Below, piece by piece: positions 54,501 to 62,405 of a stretch of 64,000 nt of DNA; within the stretch, counting starts at the first letter, position 1; every line of letters begins with the position of its first letter. The stretch lies in assembly GCF_900102965.1 (NCBI RefSeq), contig NZ_FNGM01000002.1:52559-116558 (forward strand), read 5' to 3'. A program made the position numbers and the translations under genes. The notes under the pieces are model-generated. The model worked only from the letters and a program-made list of their open reading frames with translations. It ran no database searches and was not told the origin of the DNA. Origin of the DNA: Paenibacillus jilunlii. GTDB lineage: Bacteria; Bacillota; Bacilli; Paenibacillales; Paenibacillaceae.

Positions 54501-54790
54501 GCCGACTGGAACGGCTCATACATTTCCGGGACACCCTTTATTTTGATAAACGTGCGGAAGCCGGAAGAGGCTACGTTCTTATAGGAGATGTTCGCCGGAG
54601 AAAATTCCATGATCGGCGAGTTTTTGTCACGCACCCCAAAGCTGCAAATTCCCTGGCCCCGGTTCACATAGAAGGTCCACATCGGAATTCCCTTCAATCC
54701 GGCAAGGCCGGGCAAAAAACTGGCGAAAGGCTTGCCCTCATGAAACTGCTCGATTACAAAGTTACCGGAATCAAAATAATAATGGCTCAT
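51551..54790 (-). CDS. GH94-type glycoside phosphorylase (large, oligoglucan phosphorylase size)
   Basis: The 1,079-residue protein has an N-terminal beta-sandwich (GIPMWTFYVNRGQGICSFGV, the usual opening) and an (alpha/alpha)6 catalytic barrel. EGNKPGWNDAMNGLPGLFG, near residue 650, corresponds to the GH94 segment with the general-acid Asp. Enzymes of this length include 1,2-beta-oligoglucan phosphorylases (GH94) and the related GH161 beta-1,3-glucan phosphorylases; cellobiose phosphorylases are about 800 residues. It would split a beta-glucan oligomer with phosphate to a sugar 1-phosphate. No signal peptide, so cytoplasmic. AGGAGG precedes this ATG. It follows a GH30 gene by 50 bp. Confidence 0.82.
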   Translation of the reverse strand: MSHYYFDSGNFVIEQFHEGKPFASFLPGLAGLKGIPMWTFYVNRGQGICSFGVRDKNSPIMEFSPANISYKNVASSGFRTFIKIKGVPEMYEPFQSARPDPEAKRKMTILPNGLTIEESHAGYGLKTTVHYFNLPGDDYAALVRRVELENVGGRELELEMLDGLPEILPYGVENSGYKEIGNLLRSWMEVYNLENGIPFYKLRSSTNDDAQVSEIRSGHFYLSFTAEGERTAPIVDFETVFGGNTSLGFPERFAGLQLAELLAQPQYPVNKVPCGFSGVARILAPGGKLILNTIIGHVNDIDKINRKAEALCRDEYITSKALEVASLTDGLTEDIATRTASPIFDAYCRQSYLDNFLRGGYPFIFDNGGEGAVVHLFSRKHGDMERDYNFFSLAPEYYSQGNGNFRDMNQNRRNDVFFNPRVGSFNIKMFYSLIQADGYNPLSVQGTTFEILPGKAPQLAEWIHTAAADHQEELVKLCAGRFTPGRLINYIADHGVTLKAGEQEFLSGVLALSQQNIEAAFGEGFWSDHWTYNLDLVEGYLDIFPERRQELLFGDETYSFYDSPAYVLPRSEKYVLSDGKVRQYGALLEDEEKLHRLKRKASETHWLRTEGGHGDIYRTSLFVKMLSLTLNKFATLDPYGMGVEMEGNKPGWNDAMNGLPGLFGSGMSETFELKRMIVFLLEVLESGGNGIEAAGAAVKLPAEMSLLLEQVHSATTAILAGEIAQFDYWHTVASARELYRERIRFGITGEEQPVAFALIREALGRFLRKLDTGISLAVEMGGGLAPTYFRFEATRFQAVTDENGQPVFSGYGLPKAVVEEFEAFALPHFLEGPARWLKTLDSPGEAREIYNRIKQTELYDPVTSMYRTSVSLDGESNEIGRIRAFTPGWLERESNFLHMSYKYLLALLKMGLYEEFCGELKTSLIPFLDPEVYGRSTLENSSFIATGGNPDPETHGRGFVARLSGSTAEFLSMWRTMMAGSHVFSVIDGELAMSFAPALPGWLFDEQGEVSFTFLGHTKVTYHNPRHLDTFGQGGALIQSLTLAYCDGTVSRISGALLRGAEAEALRRGDIAEIRAVLE

Positions 54791-54840
54791 AAACCTGCCT
54801 CCTAAAAAATATGTTAAATTCTGATCATTCCCGCAATTCC

Positions 54841-56187
54841 TCAGCACATCTGTGAAATAACATGTGTTGCAATAGAGTGCGGCGGCAGCTCACATTCGGC
54901 CAGCTCATCACCCAGCCCCAGAGTTATGCTGCGCACATTCTCGCCCTCATTCATAAGCACTACAGCGAGGCTGCCGTCCGGATTGCGGAATGCCGTGGAC
55001 AGAACACCCTCAGCAGCAGATTCCAGTCCAATGCGCACAGCGCCCGGAGCAATAAATTTGCTGAAATGCCCAATGTAGTAATAGGAACTGTTGTAATGAA
55101 CCTCATCGGAAGTCGTATCTGCAATCACCGGAGCATCACAGAAATTGCCCACATGATTCGGCCCTCCGGTTTCGTCCAGCACCAGATTCCAGTCCAGGTA
55201 GCCTTCCGTCCAGGCGTTCAAATCCCCGATCATATTCCGCCCGTAACGTTCACCGGTGAACCATTCACCCAGCCGCACACCGCCCTCCTGGCAGCCTTCC
55301 GTGAACAGCAGATGCTTTTCCGGGAAAAGCTCATGCACCTTCGCCACCTTGTCAAACTCCTCACCGCCATACCAGTGAATGCCTGTGCCCCAGACATAGC
55401 GGGCCGCCTCAGGATCGGACAACACGGTTGAGGCGCGTTCGACCATAATATCGCGGTTGTGGTCCCAGATGACAATGTTCACATCCGCCATACCGGCCTC
55501 ATGCAGCACAGGGCCCAGATGGTTTTTGACAAAATCCCGCTCCTCCTCCGCGCTGTACACACAGGAATCCCAGGTCTGAACAGCTGCCGGCTCATTCTGC
55601 ACCGAGACAGCCCAGACCGGTATGCCCTCCCTGCGGTAAGCTTCAATAAATTTCGTGTAATACCGCGCCCATGCATTCGCGTATTCCGGCTTCAGCGAAC
55701 CGCCATGGTTCATCTCACCGTTGGTCTTCATCCAGGCCGGGGGACTCCAGGGGGAAGCGAGCATTGTAAGCGGGCCGCCTTTGACGTCCATTGCGTCTTT
55801 AATCAGCGGAATCACCCACTTATGGTCATGGGAAATATCAAAGGTCGCCAGCGCTGAATCTCCATCCTGCACATAGGTATAATTGCCGAGCGCGAAATCA
55901 CAGCTGTGGATGTGCACACGCCCCATGCTGTAGTTCAATCCTTCCTCCGGGTGAAAATAACGCCGGATCACCTCTGCCCGTTTCCCGGGGCTCATCCGTG
56001 ACAGCGTGTAGGCCGCAGCTTCCGTAAAAGCGCCGCCAAACCCAAGCATTTGCTGGAACTCCCGTTCCGGCAGCAACTGCACATCGGCCTTCTCCCCGGT
56101 GTTGCGGGTACTGAAAACAATGCCTTCTCTCGGGCTTAGACGCTCCCCCGTATCCTTGGCGGTAATTACTGTACGAGCTTTTGTCAT
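54841..56187 (-). CDS. GH30 family glycoside hydrolase
   Basis: The 448-residue protein has the GH30 barrel and side beta-domain: GFGGAFTEAAAYTLSRM at the start, ASPWSPPAWMKTNGEM, the acid/base Glu in VSVQNEP (near residue 192) and the nucleophile Glu in LLFTEGC (near residue 295). GH30 members are beta-glucosidases, beta-1,6-glucanases or xylanases. No signal peptide is present, so it should act on imported oligosaccharides. AAGGAG lies 9 nt before this ATG; an ATG 9 nt upstream touches the ribosome site. A perfect LacI-type operator lies 26 bp upstream of the start, so the GH30-phosphorylase operon should be derepressed by its inducer. Confidence 0.88.
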   Translation of the reverse strand: MTKARTVITAKDTGERLSPREGIVFSTRNTGEKADVQLLPEREFQQMLGFGGAFTEAAAYTLSRMSPGKRAEVIRRYFHPEEGLNYSMGRVHIHSCDFALGNYTYVQDGDSALATFDISHDHKWVIPLIKDAMDVKGGPLTMLASPWSPPAWMKTNGEMNHGGSLKPEYANAWARYYTKFIEAYRREGIPVWAVSVQNEPAAVQTWDSCVYSAEEERDFVKNHLGPVLHEAGMADVNIVIWDHNRDIMVERASTVLSDPEAARYVWGTGIHWYGGEEFDKVAKVHELFPEKHLLFTEGCQEGGVRLGEWFTGERYGRNMIGDLNAWTEGYLDWNLVLDETGGPNHVGNFCDAPVIADTTSDEVHYNSSYYYIGHFSKFIAPGAVRIGLESAAEGVLSTAFRNPDGSLAVVLMNEGENVRSITLGLGDELAECELPPHSIATHVISQMC

Positions 56188-56213
56188 TTCAGCCATCTCC
56201 TTTATGCTATATC

Positions 56214-56237
56214 ATAATCGAAACCGGTTTCGATTAT
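56214..56237. promoter_or_regulatory. Perfect 24-bp LacI-type operator
   Basis: The palindrome core AATCGAAACCGGTTTCGATT extends by AT on both sides. The central CCGG and the size are those of LacI/GalR-family operators. It lies between the GH30 start and the end of the LacI-type gene. Confidence 0.8.
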
Positions 56238-56270
56238 TTCGAAAAAAAATGCGCGCCCGGCAGAACCGTC

Positions 56271-57287
56271 TTATGCTCTGCCCGGCGGCGCGCAGGACTC
56301 CCGCACAACCACTTCAACAGGAAGCATCAGTGCTTCCTTGTCTTGCCCTTTGCCGTCGATGGAGGCGATAAGAATCTCAGCCGCCCGTGTCCCGAGCATC
56401 TCCGTATCCTGCCGGATGGTCGTGAGCGCGGGGGATACATATGCAGCAAGCTCGATATCATCATAGCCGATCACCGAAATATCTGACGGAACGGACAAGC
56501 CTTTGTCTTTGGCTGCCATCACCGCGCCGAGTGCCAGCAGGTCACCCGAAGCAAACACAGCCGTCGGACACTCCGGCAGTTCAAGCAGCTTCAGCATGGC
56601 ATCATAGCCGCTTTCTCTGGAGAAAAAAGCGCCTTCGGCAATATAGCCGTCCGGCACGCCAAGGCCCAGCTCCTCCATGGCCGCTATGTACCCCAGCTCC
56701 CGCTCGCTTCCCGGAAAGGAGTTCCCGCCTCCAGAAATGTGGCCGATTCTCCGGTGCCCCAACGACGCCAGGTAATTAACCGCCAGCAGTGCTCCCGCCC
56801 TGTTATCCGAGCAGACCGTATGCGACTGCGGCGTATCATAATCCAGAATAACCGTGGGAATATCACTTTCCAGCAGCTCCAGGAAGTAAGGGTCGTTATA
56901 ATCGGACAGGAATACCACAACCCCGTCCACCCCGCGAATCCGGCAATTCTCCAGATAACCGCTCTGCTTGCCGCCGACATCCTTGGAAATGAACATCAGC
57001 GCATAGCCTTTGGCTACCGCAACCTGCTTGAAGCTCTCAATCACCGCGCTGAAAAATGGATGGCGGATACCCGCCCCGGTCCCCTCCACAAACAGCACAC
57101 CGATGGTCCATGACTTCTTGGTCGTCAAGGTACGGGCGTGCGCGTTGGGCAGATACCCCATTTCCTGGGCCGTCCGCAGGATTTCCTGGCGTGTCTTCTC
57201 CCGCACATCGGAATAATTGTTGAACGCCTTGGAAACCGTGGTTGGCGAGTAGCCGGTTTTTTTGGCAATATCATAAATTGTTGTCAA
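56271..57287 (-). CDS. LacI family transcriptional regulator
   Basis: The 338-residue protein starts with the LacI helix-turn-helix (TIYDIAKKTGYSPTTVSKAF), a hinge (LTTKKSWTIGVLF) and a periplasmic-binding-protein-like ligand domain ending GYDDIELAAYVSPALTTIRQ. The start codon is a TTG after GGGAGTG. It is upstream of the GH30 gene on the same strand; the perfect operator in the 83-bp gap shows it most likely represses the GH30-phosphorylase unit. The inducer is probably an oligosaccharide taken up by the neighbouring transporter. Confidence 0.92.
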   Translation of the reverse strand: MTTIYDIAKKTGYSPTTVSKAFNNYSDVREKTRQEILRTAQEMGYLPNAHARTLTTKKSWTIGVLFVEGTGAGIRHPFFSAVIESFKQVAVAKGYALMFISKDVGGKQSGYLENCRIRGVDGVVVFLSDYNDPYFLELLESDIPTVILDYDTPQSHTVCSDNRAGALLAVNYLASLGHRRIGHISGGGNSFPGSERELGYIAAMEELGLGVPDGYIAEGAFFSRESGYDAMLKLLELPECPTAVFASGDLLALGAVMAAKDKGLSVPSDISVIGYDDIELAAYVSPALTTIRQDTEMLGTRAAEILIASIDGKGQDKEALMLPVEVVVRESCAPPGRA

Positions 57288-57341
57288 TCCGGTTCACTCC
57301 CGCCGGCCCACAATGAAAGCCCTTTTATATTCACTGCCATT

Positions 57342-57824
57342 CTAACGCCTTTGGGCGCCGCCGTCCAGCACAAAATATCTCTGCACCGAAGGCAGCAGCG
57401 TAACAATCTGTATCAGCATTCCAAGGCTCATATAGCAAATATGGATCAAAGAAACGGTGTTCAGCATATACGTCTGGACCATGATCCAAATAATCTGCCC
57501 GAAGCCAATGTACAGGGAGAGGGACCATGCGCTTTGCAGCGTTTTGAACGGAGTCAGCGCAGCCGCCCATGTCCACTTCGGTTTCTTGACCAGGCCATAC
57601 AGCACCAGCAAGGGCAGCAAGCCAAAGATCACCAGCAGCAGCAAGCCCGGGACTACAAAATTCACAAAAGGAGATCTTTCCAGTATAGAAGCTGGCATTC
57701 CGATCATTTCTCCGCTGGGATCGGCCAGCAGCGTCAGCCCTCCCGCTATCGCTCCAAACCCCAAAAAAGCCTGAAGAATATACAAACAAATGACGGCCCC
57801 CGGCCTCTTCTTATGTTTCTCCAT
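57342..57824 (-). CDS. Four-helix membrane protein, hypothetical (160 aa)
   Basis: The protein starts MEKHKKRPGAVICLYILQAF and has four predicted transmembrane helices (about residues 10-30, 48-68, 88-108 and 115-138). GGGGGAGCAGG lies before this ATG; a start 45 nt upstream lacks a ribosome site. No family was recognised; the basic first loop and small size resemble uncharacterised Paenibacillus membrane proteins. It is upstream of the LacI gene on the same strand with a 54-bp gap and may be cotranscribed with it. Confidence 0.65.
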   Translation of the reverse strand: MEKHKKRPGAVICLYILQAFLGFGAIAGGLTLLADPSGEMIGMPASILERSPFVNFVVPGLLLLVIFGLLPLLVLYGLVKKPKWTWAAALTPFKTLQSAWSLSLYIGFGQIIWIMVQTYMLNTVSLIHICYMSLGMLIQIVTLLPSVQRYFVLDGGAQRR

Positions 57825-58027
57825 TCCTGCTCCCCCATTCTCAAAAAAAGATAGCTTGGAGCGTCCCATGATCCGGCATCCGTAAGCCTCATAAGTAAAG
57901 CTTACAGGTTTTCCCGCCTGCCTGCCAAGACAGATGTCACAAATCAGGAGACAATCTGCTTATTCCGGCCGCTGTGTGAACCCCTGCGCTTTGCGCTATA
58001 CTAAAGTTACCATAAAAAAAGAAGGGA

Positions 58028-58741
58028 ATGGACTGGCGTGCTGCATGCGTCCTTCCAAATACGCTTATGACCGATACCAATCTGCCATTATCCAAACAAT
58101 GTGCTTACTGCAAGCAATATAAACCGCTCACCGAATTCCGCAGACGCACGGGCAAGCGCTCCAAGGGCCAGTCGCGCCGGGGCGCCTGCCGGGAATGCCG
58201 CAAGCTGCGCGAGGCCGGGAATGCCCAGATGCAGCTGCAAGTAAAAGGGGCCCCGGCCTTCAAGGAAGCCAAGACGCCCCATACCTCAACCGGAAGCAAG
58301 GGGAAGACGTGCCCGCGCGCAGCCGATCCCCGGCGGAAGGCTCCGCAGCTGCGGGGTCCGAAGCCTGATCCGCAGGATGCCTCGGCCCTGGTTCCGTCCG
58401 CCAAAGGTATGATTCTGATGCGCGGCCACAGCGACAAGGGCCGCCGCTGGCATCAGGAAATTGATCTTGAGCTTGCAGTGACGCTCGTCAAAGAGCATGC
58501 CGCCCTGGTTGTGAACCGCCGTACGATCCGCCGCCTGTACAGCAACAAGGATTTCCGGGCCTACATTCTAACGAGGGACAATTATACCTGCCATTTCTGC
58601 GGCTTGTACGGCGACACCATTGACCATCTGCTGCCGCGCGCCAAAGGCGGCCACACCACGCCGGACAATTGCGTCTGCGCTTGTAATCTATGCAACCAGA
58701 CCAAGGCCGACCAGTATGTGGAGGAATTTATGGGGCGGTAA
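58028..58741 (+). CDS. HNH endonuclease with an N-terminal zinc ribbon
   Basis: The 237-residue protein has two zinc-binding parts. Near the N terminus CAYCKQYKPLTEFRRR and ACRECRK form a CxxC...CxxC ribbon. The C terminus is an HNH nuclease: CHFCGLYGDTIDHLLPRAKG (the first His of HNH in DH), then PDNCVCACNLCNQTK (Asn and the second zinc pair). A basic, low-complexity linker joins them. The ATG at 58028 is close to AAGGG; an internal ATG at 58067 gives MTDTNLPLSKQCAYC and is a possible alternative. HNH proteins of this kind can be restriction, phage or recombination-related; no phage genes surround it. Confidence 0.82.
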   Translation: MDWRAACVLPNTLMTDTNLPLSKQCAYCKQYKPLTEFRRRTGKRSKGQSRRGACRECRKLREAGNAQMQLQVKGAPAFKEAKTPHTSTGSKGKTCPRAADPRRKAPQLRGPKPDPQDASALVPSAKGMILMRGHSDKGRRWHQEIDLELAVTLVKEHAALVVNRRTIRRLYSNKDFRAYILTRDNYTCHFCGLYGDTIDHLLPRAKGGHTTPDNCVCACNLCNQTKADQYVEEFMGR

Positions 58742-58767
58742 CCCGCGGGAAGAGCGAATCTGCCGGC

Positions 58768-58960
58768 GGCTCTATCAACAACGGCATTTCTGCCGTTGTT
58801 CCAGCTCAAATCAGTCGGCGGCCCTCCAACAACAGCATTTCTGCCGTTGTTTCTGCTCAATTCACCCGGCAGCTCTCCAACAACGGCATTTCTGCCGTTG
58901 TTCCTGCCCAATTCACTCGGCGGCTCTCCAACAACGGCATTTCTGCCGTTGTCGAAGCCC
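58768..58960. repeat. 51-bp-phased hairpin array, family C (four direct repeats)
   Basis: Four near-identical 51-bp units are in tandem. Their cores ACGGCATTTC begin at 58781, 58832, 58883 and 58934. Each holds a palindrome AACAACGGCA-TTTC-TGCCGTTGTT (arms with 3-4-nt loop; second copy has one change). The remainder of the unit (CGGCGGCTCTC, then CAATTCAC) is similar between copies, so this family also repeats outside the hairpin. Confidence 0.85.
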
Positions 58961-58969
58961 AACCCGTAA

Positions 58970-59036
58970 AAAAAGCGCTCCCGGTTCAGGGTGCTGTTCT
59001 GGAGACCAGCACCCTGAACCGGGAGCGTTTTTGAAA
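58970..59036. terminator. 22-bp perfect bidirectional terminator
   Basis: AAAAAAGCGCTCCCGGTTCA... and its reverse complement ending GCGTTTTTGAA form a perfect stem. It separates the HNH gene and hairpin array from the convergent ywbE gene. Confidence 0.85.
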
Positions 59037-59228
59037 TTACGTAATATGCTTGACCCTTCCGACTTGACCGTCAGCCAGCCGCACCTTGATCCCGTGCGGA
59101 TGGCGGGGCGAGTTGGTGAGAATGTCTTTGACCACGCCATGCGTAAGTTTGCCTGTAGACTGGTCCTGCTTCAGCACAATATCCACCTCAAGTCCGGGGC
59201 GGATATCCGCTCTGACTTGCCCGTTCAT
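59037..59228 (-). CDS. ywbE: YwbE family protein
   Basis: The 63-residue protein reads NGQVRADIRPGLEVDIVLKQ, THGVVKDILTNSP and HPHGIKVRLADGQVGRVKHI, the full-length pattern of the YwbE/DUF2196 family, small proteins with a KOW-like beta fold. Function is unknown. AAAGGGGGAG lies before the ATG. Confidence 0.92.
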   Translation of the reverse strand: MNGQVRADIRPGLEVDIVLKQDQSTGKLTHGVVKDILTNSPRHPHGIKVRLADGQVGRVKHIT

Positions 59229-59297
59229 GATGCACTCCCCCTTTCTTAAGTTATAATGGAGTTACTATCACGGATTAAGGATAAGGATGAGACAACA

Positions 59298-59600
59298 ATG
59301 GCCTTCGGAATTAACAGAGAAGAATTAACCCGCTGGAAGCAGGCAGTTTCCGCAGGCGAGATTGCTTTCCTGACACATTATTGGCTGGACTCGCGTTTCC
59401 CGGGGATGACCACAGTAACCAAAGTCGGCTGCAGCGATCTCTCCCGGCTGAGAAGCTGGTGCGAGCAGAATGGGCTGCCGGCCCAGTACATTCATAACCG
59501 CGAGCCCTTTCCCCATTTTGATCTCATGGGACCGAAGCAACCGGAAATTCTCCGGCAGGAGGGGCAATGGGAGCAGCTTGAAAGGTTCCATATGCTCTAA
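59298..59600 (+). CDS. YneQ-like conserved protein, function unknown (100 aa)
   Basis: The protein starts MAFGINREELTRWKQAVSAG and contains EIAFLTHYWLDSRFPGMTTV, KVGCSDL and PHFDLMGPKQPEILRQEG, a conserved pattern I associate with Bacillus YneQ. Start placed at 59298 where AAGGATGAG precedes the ATG by about 8 nt; an in-frame ATG 42 nt upstream also exists. No enzymatic motif is apparent. It is divergent from ywbE across about 70 bp. Confidence 0.7.
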   Translation: MAFGINREELTRWKQAVSAGEIAFLTHYWLDSRFPGMTTVTKVGCSDLSRLRSWCEQNGLPAQYIHNREPFPHFDLMGPKQPEILRQEGQWEQLERFHML

Positions 59601-59651
59601 CCCGCGGATCAGCAAAATTACGCCGATGCCAGAAAACATAAAGACCGCAGG

Positions 59652-60530
59652 CTATTTCTTGCTGCGCAGATCCTTCATAATCTTCCGTCCGGTCGGGGTC
59701 TGGGCCAGTCCGCCCCCGGCTGTCTCCCGGTGCTTCTCGGGCATGGCCGAGCCAACCTCCAGCATGACTTTGATAACCTCGTCGGATGGAATCACGCTGC
59801 GCACCCCGGCCAGCGCCATATCGGCGGCGGCCAGCGCCGTAACGGCACCGAAGCCGTTGCGCACGATGCAGGGAATTTCCACAAGTCCGCCTACAGGATC
59901 ACAGATCAGTCCAAGTGTATTTTTGAGCGCGAGGCCAACGGCATGAACGGCCTGTGCCGGCGTACCGCCGCGCAGCTCGGTGAGTGCTCCCGCCGCCATC
60001 CCGATGGCCGAACCCACCTCAGCCTGGCAGCCTCCCTCCGCTCCGGAAACAAATGAATTATTGGCAATAACATACCCTATCGCTCCTGCGGCGAAGAGGC
60101 CGGATACCATGTAGTCATCCTCCCAGCCGAAACGCTCCTGGCAGCTCAAAAACACGCCGGGAATAATTCCGCAGGAGCCTGCTGTCGGCGTGGCAATAAT
60201 GCGGCCCATGGACGCATTGACCTCCGATACAGCCAGCGCATAAGCCATGGCCTGGCCGGCAGGTCCGCCCAGACAAGGCTCATCTGCGGCATTATAAGAC
60301 GCAACCCGCTGGGCATCCAGGCCTGTCAGACCACTGCGCGAGGTCGTATCCTCTGTCATGCCGCGGTGTACAGCTTCCTTCATTACCCCGTAATACTGGC
60401 TCATGGTGGCGAATTCCTGTTCTTTGGAACGACCGGATTCCCCGCTCTGCTCCTCCAGCATCAACGCGCCGATGCCCATTCCCCGCTCCTCACATAATAC
60501 AGCCAGCTGGCTTAAGGTTTGAAAATTCAT
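59652..60530 (-). CDS. sdaAA: L-serine dehydratase, iron-sulfur type, alpha subunit
   Basis: The 292-residue subunit deaminates L-serine to pyruvate with the beta subunit. Cysteines expected to bind the [4Fe-4S] cluster are seen in EGGCQAEVG, GLICDPVGG and VEIPCIVRN. The opening MNFQTLSQLAVLCEERGMGI is typical. The ATG overlaps the end of sdaAB by 4 nt. No serine-sensing element was identified near it. Confidence 0.93.
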   Translation of the reverse strand: MNFQTLSQLAVLCEERGMGIGALMLEEQSGESGRSKEQEFATMSQYYGVMKEAVHRGMTEDTTSRSGLTGLDAQRVASYNAADEPCLGGPAGQAMAYALAVSEVNASMGRIIATPTAGSCGIIPGVFLSCQERFGWEDDYMVSGLFAAGAIGYVIANNSFVSGAEGGCQAEVGSAIGMAAGALTELRGGTPAQAVHAVGLALKNTLGLICDPVGGLVEIPCIVRNGFGAVTALAAADMALAGVRSVIPSDEVIKVMLEVGSAMPEKHRETAGGGLAQTPTGRKIMKDLRSKK

Positions 60531-61237
60531 GGTGTGTTGTCCTTCCCTTTTAGTTCTTGCGCGGATTCATTCAGATCCACCACTTTGACGGATTTGACGG
60601 CGGACAGAGCCTTCAGCTCATACAGCAGCTCCGGCGTCGCCGCCTCATCCAGCTCCAGCACTGTAAGAGCCGCACCACTGCGATTTTTTCGGTCAAGCGA
60701 CATGTGTCCAATATTGAACTGGCCTTTGCGCATCACATCTGTAACACTGGCCAGCACCCCAAGGTAGTCCATATGCTGAATCAGCACCGTCGGGTACATT
60801 CCTGTAAGCTTCACTCCAAAGCCGTCAATATCCACAATTTCAATATTCCCGCCGCCGATAGATATTCCTGTAAGTGTCAGTTCCGTCCCTGTCTGCGCTC
60901 CAACCAGACGCAAGCGTACCGTATTGGGATGAGGGAACAGGCCTGTTCCTTGACCGAAGGAAATCTCCATCCCGGCCTCGGCGGCCAGTTCTATGGAATC
61001 AGGCAGCCGGGAATCATCCGTAGCGAAGTCCAGCAGGCCCCCGGCAATTGCCCGGTCCGTGCCGTGCCCTTGATACGTAGCGGCAAAAGAACCGAAGAAA
61101 GTCACCTCGGCCTCACGCGCAGGCTCACCCAGCACCTGCCGGGCAGCCCTTCCGATCCTTGCTGCGCCTGCTGTATGCGAGCTGGAAGGTCCAACCATGG
61201 CCGGGCCAATAATTGAGAATACATCTTTGAACCGCAT
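60527..61237 (-). CDS. sdaAB: L-serine dehydratase, iron-sulfur type, beta subunit
   Basis: The 236-residue subunit contains the substrate motif VGPSSSHTAGAARIG and FGSFAATYQGHGTDRAIAGG, and a C-terminal ACT domain (from about residue 150, VLIQHMDYLGVLASVTDVM), the usual serine-binding regulatory site. It is the first gene of an sdaAB-sdaAA operon. Confidence 0.93.
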   Translation of the reverse strand: MRFKDVFSIIGPAMVGPSSSHTAGAARIGRAARQVLGEPAREAEVTFFGSFAATYQGHGTDRAIAGGLLDFATDDSRLPDSIELAAEAGMEISFGQGTGLFPHPNTVRLRLVGAQTGTELTLTGISIGGGNIEIVDIDGFGVKLTGMYPTVLIQHMDYLGVLASVTDVMRKGQFNIGHMSLDRKNRSGAALTVLELDEAATPELLYELKALSAVKSVKVVDLNESAQELKGKDNTP

Positions 61238-61332
61238 TGTTCAGATCTCCACCTATCAAAATTCGACAATATACTTTTCCATTATATTATACTGCAGCTG
61301 CGTAAAAGCTACACCATAACATTGTCTGTTAC

Positions 61333-61752
61333 TTAAAAGGTATTACTGGAGAACAGGACAATACCGTCACGTTCCTCCCAGCCGATGCGTGTCCAGAAGC
61401 TACGGCCGGGGGCATTGCTCTCAATGACCATCAAATGACATTTTTCAATCCCTTCCTGGAGCAGACTGGCCAAGCAGCGTGATACCAGCTCACGGCCAAC
61501 GCCCTTGCCACGGCCGTCTTCGCTGACAGCAACATGATAAATATACCCTCTGCGCCCGTCATGCCCGCACATTGCTGTGCCGGCAAGCGTGTTGTCCCCG
61601 TTCAGCGCTACCTGGCTCATTCCCGGATTGCGCTCCAGATAGCGGAGTATTTCTTCCCGGGAGTCCGCCCCGCTGAGGTTCATCCCTTCGGTATTCTCCC
61701 ATAACTGATAGGCGGCTTCGTAATCATCGGCAGTCATCGGTCTGTAATTCAT
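61333..61752 (-). CDS. GNAT family N-acetyltransferase
   Basis: The 139-residue protein has MNYRPMTADDYEAAYQLWE at the start and the GNAT acetyl-CoA motif A (VAVSEDGRGKGVGRELVSRC, i.e. R/Q-x-x-G-x-G/A), and motif B (VIESNAPGRSFWTRIGWEER). GGAGAGG lies before this ATG; an in-frame ATG 51 nt upstream lacks one. The acceptor is unknown. It lies 23 bp after the DUF4269 gene on the same strand and is likely cotranscribed. Confidence 0.88.
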   Translation of the reverse strand: MNYRPMTADDYEAAYQLWENTEGMNLSGADSREEILRYLERNPGMSQVALNGDNTLAGTAMCGHDGRRGYIYHVAVSEDGRGKGVGRELVSRCLASLLQEGIEKCHLMVIESNAPGRSFWTRIGWEERDGIVLFSSNTF

Positions 61753-61775
61753 AGTTTCCTCTCCAATTCCGTTGT

Positions 61776-62360
61776 TTATATGTATCGTTGAGCCCGTCTG
61801 CACACAGCATGGAATTCCTCCGAATTAAGCCTGCCAAGTGACAGCATTTCCTCATAGGGATCACCTTCGAGCTTCAGCAGCTTGGCAAATGCGGGCTCTG
61901 TCTTCATGCCGCCGGACTTCAGGGAGCGGATATTCTCTGCGAAGCCGGGTCCGAGCAGCTTTAATACTCGCCTCTCTACCTGCATATGCAGCCAGGCATT
62001 TTGTTTCTCCGTGGCCAAGGGCTGTCCAAACAACTCAATCGGCCAGCCGCCAGTCCGGAAATTAATTTTGGTGCGGACCATATCCCTTACTGTACGGGTT
62101 ACCGCATAAAATCCCTCCAGCTGGCCGAAATGATATCGGGCCGCTTCGATAAAACGCTTGGGGTCCTGCACTTCACAAATAATATCCAGGTCGCTGCCTT
62201 CCACCTGAATCCCCAAGGGTACTGTTCCTGCAAGCCGCGGATGATATTCTGCCAGCAGCTCCATGATGCGCAGCTCCCGCAATAATTGCCAGACCTCTCT
62301 CAACACTGCATTTCCCGTTTCATCCTCATCATGACCCAATCCGCTGTTCATTTCCAGCAC
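61776..62360 (-). CDS. DUF4269 family protein, nucleotidyltransferase-like
   Basis: The 194-residue protein contains GTVPLGIQVEGSDLDIICEV, a G-S-D-L-D nucleotidyltransferase-like motif, then RYHFGQLEGFY and IELFGQPLATEKQNAWLHM. These match DUF4269, a small family in Firmicutes with predicted transferase fold. AGGAGG lies 7 nt before this GTG; the ATG four codons later (MNSGLGHD) is an alternative. No catalytic evidence exists; it may modify a small molecule together with the adjacent GNAT. Confidence 0.85.
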   Translation of the reverse strand: MLEMNSGLGHDEDETGNAVLREVWQLLRELRIMELLAEYHPRLAGTVPLGIQVEGSDLDIICEVQDPKRFIEAARYHFGQLEGFYAVTRTVRDMVRTKINFRTGGWPIELFGQPLATEKQNAWLHMQVERRVLKLLGPGFAENIRSLKSGGMKTEPAFAKLLKLEGDPYEEMLSLGRLNSEEFHAVCRRAQRYI

Positions 62361-62405
62361 GCTTCACCTCCTGTCTGCTAATTTTATGAACAGAGCTAGT
62401 CATCC

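Noticed and set aside
52952..54805. 617-codon frame antisense to the phosphorylase
   Set aside because: Antisense to conserved GH94 segments; no ribosome site or domain.
58768..58960. CRISPR array
   Set aside because: The repeats are spaced like a CRISPR, but the spaces between hairpins are also conserved, there are only four units, and no cas gene is nearby.
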